Below, in pieces: positions 5,456 through 5,944 of a stretch of 5,944 bases of DNA (positions are counted from its first letter, which is position 1; each line of letters opens with the position of its first letter). The notes beneath the pieces are model-generated. The model worked only from the letters and a program-made list of their open reading frames with translations. It did not search any database and had not been told where the DNA came from. Origin of the DNA: Candidatus Eiseniibacteriota bacterium. Its GTDB lineage: Bacteria > Eisenbacteria > RBG-16-71-46 > CAIMUX01. Where the stretch lies: contig JAGQHR010000235.1 in assembly GCA_020431745.1 (NCBI GenBank), forward strand, positions 1-5,944. Reading direction: 5' to 3'. A program made the translations under genes and the position numbers.

Positions 5456-5944
5456 TCAGTCGCGTGGTGTTTCGCGCCTGCGGATCTTCCAATCGCCTGC
5501 CAAATGACTCCACTTGCCGGGACCGCGATACTCGAGGTGCACGGGTTGGCAGTACTCCATCGACAGCGCGGGCATCTGTTCCACCGTGAGCAGACCCATG
5601 TGGATGGCCGCGTGCCGGAACCCCCCGCCGTGACCGACGAAGACCTTCAGAGTGTCCTCGGAAGCTTCCCGCAACTCCGCCATCCGCCGCTCCAGGTGCT
5701 CCAGAACCCGCGCGCCGGCTTCCATCAAGGTTTCGGCACCGAGGAACGGGAGCCGTAGCCTGCTGTCGAGTCGCCATCCCTCGGGGAGGGAGACCCGCGG
5801 ATCCCGCGCCACGATGCGCTCGATCTCCGCCCGCGACTGGGTCGCCACGTCCAGGGGCCTCCCCCCGGCGAGGAGCTCGTAGAGCATGACGCCCAGGGAG
5901 TAGACGTCGGTCGCGGTCGACACCGGGTCGCCGCGCACCTGCTC
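5456..5944 (-). CDS. Ser/Thr-kinase C-lobe fragment joined in frame to histidine-phosphatase C-terminal half (5' end outside window)
   Basis: 162 residues open at the window edge. Counting from the edge, residues 1-25 read EQVRG...DVYSLGVMLYELL: the end of the activation segment (the PEQ part of A/S-PE) and subdomain IX of a Hanks-type Ser/Thr kinase, with the invariant Asp13. A probable helix G (AEIERIVARDP, 39-49) follows. Kinase similarity then stops; the conserved Arg of subdomain XI is absent. From about residue 55 the protein reads like the back half of a histidine phosphatase: LPFLGAETLMEAGARVLEHL (65-84) and the second catalytic His in FVGHGGGFRHA (102-112; His105). The N-terminal RHG motif of that family, carrying the phospho-accepting His, is not present downstream of the kinase part. 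As it stands neither domain is complete, so the gene may be a true fusion remnant, a deletion product, or an assembly chimera near a contig end. It lies 12 nt before the metallophosphatase gene. Confidence 0.72.
   Translation of the reverse strand, partial: EQVRGDPVSTATDVYSLGVMLYELLAGGRPLDVATQSRAEIERIVARDPRVSLPEGWRLDSRLRLPFLGAETLMEAGARVLEHLERRMAELREASEDTLKVFVGHGGGFRHAAIHMGLLTVEQMPALSMEYCQPVHLEYRGPGKWSHLAGDWKIRRRETPRD

Overview
The window is GC-rich bacterial DNA in which every supportable gene lies on the minus strand. Intergenic gaps are 51 nt or less, and two junctions overlap by a few bases, so it reads as one operon transcribed from high to low coordinates. Both outer genes run off the window. 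The organism cannot be named from this sequence. High GC, Shine-Dalgarno sites before most starts, and a Hanks-type kinase fragment would suit a deltaproteobacterium/myxococcote, acidobacterium, gemmatimonadote or Eisenbacteria-like lineage; this is inference only.

Layout in transcription order: (1) 5944-5456, 3' part of a gene whose product joins the tail of a Ser/Thr kinase domain to the C-terminal half of a histidine phosphatase; (2) 5443-4067, PPP-type metallophosphoesterase; (3) 4040-3729, amphi-Trp domain protein A; (4) 3695-3414, amphi-Trp domain protein B; (5) 3411-1768, a fusion of a PhoU-like domain to an APH/choline-kinase-type phosphotransferase; (6) 1716-808, RimK-like ATP-grasp enzyme; (7) 811 to 1, 5' part of an HprK-related P-loop kinase, still open at the window edge.

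ATP-grasp, Amphi-Trp and HprK-related Kinase genes together are the signature of what NCBIfam/TIGRFAM curators named the GAK system, a conserved cassette whose biochemical role is, to my knowledge, undetermined. The other GAK-labelled partners I recall (a CofD-like protein and an XXXCH-domain protein) are not in the window and could lie beyond its left edge. This copy also carries a PhoU-kinase fusion, a metallophosphatase and a histidine-phosphatase half-domain. It is therefore dominated by enzymes that add or remove phosphate. A plausible but unproven reading is a reversible phosphorylation or ligation circuit acting on an unknown small protein or metabolite, with the two amphi-Trp proteins as substrates, scaffolds or sensors.

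No stretch above 300 bases lacks a gene. I saw no tRNA, rRNA, CRISPR array, insertion sequence or convincing factor-independent terminator, and no promoter; the operon promoter presumably lies beyond position 5944.
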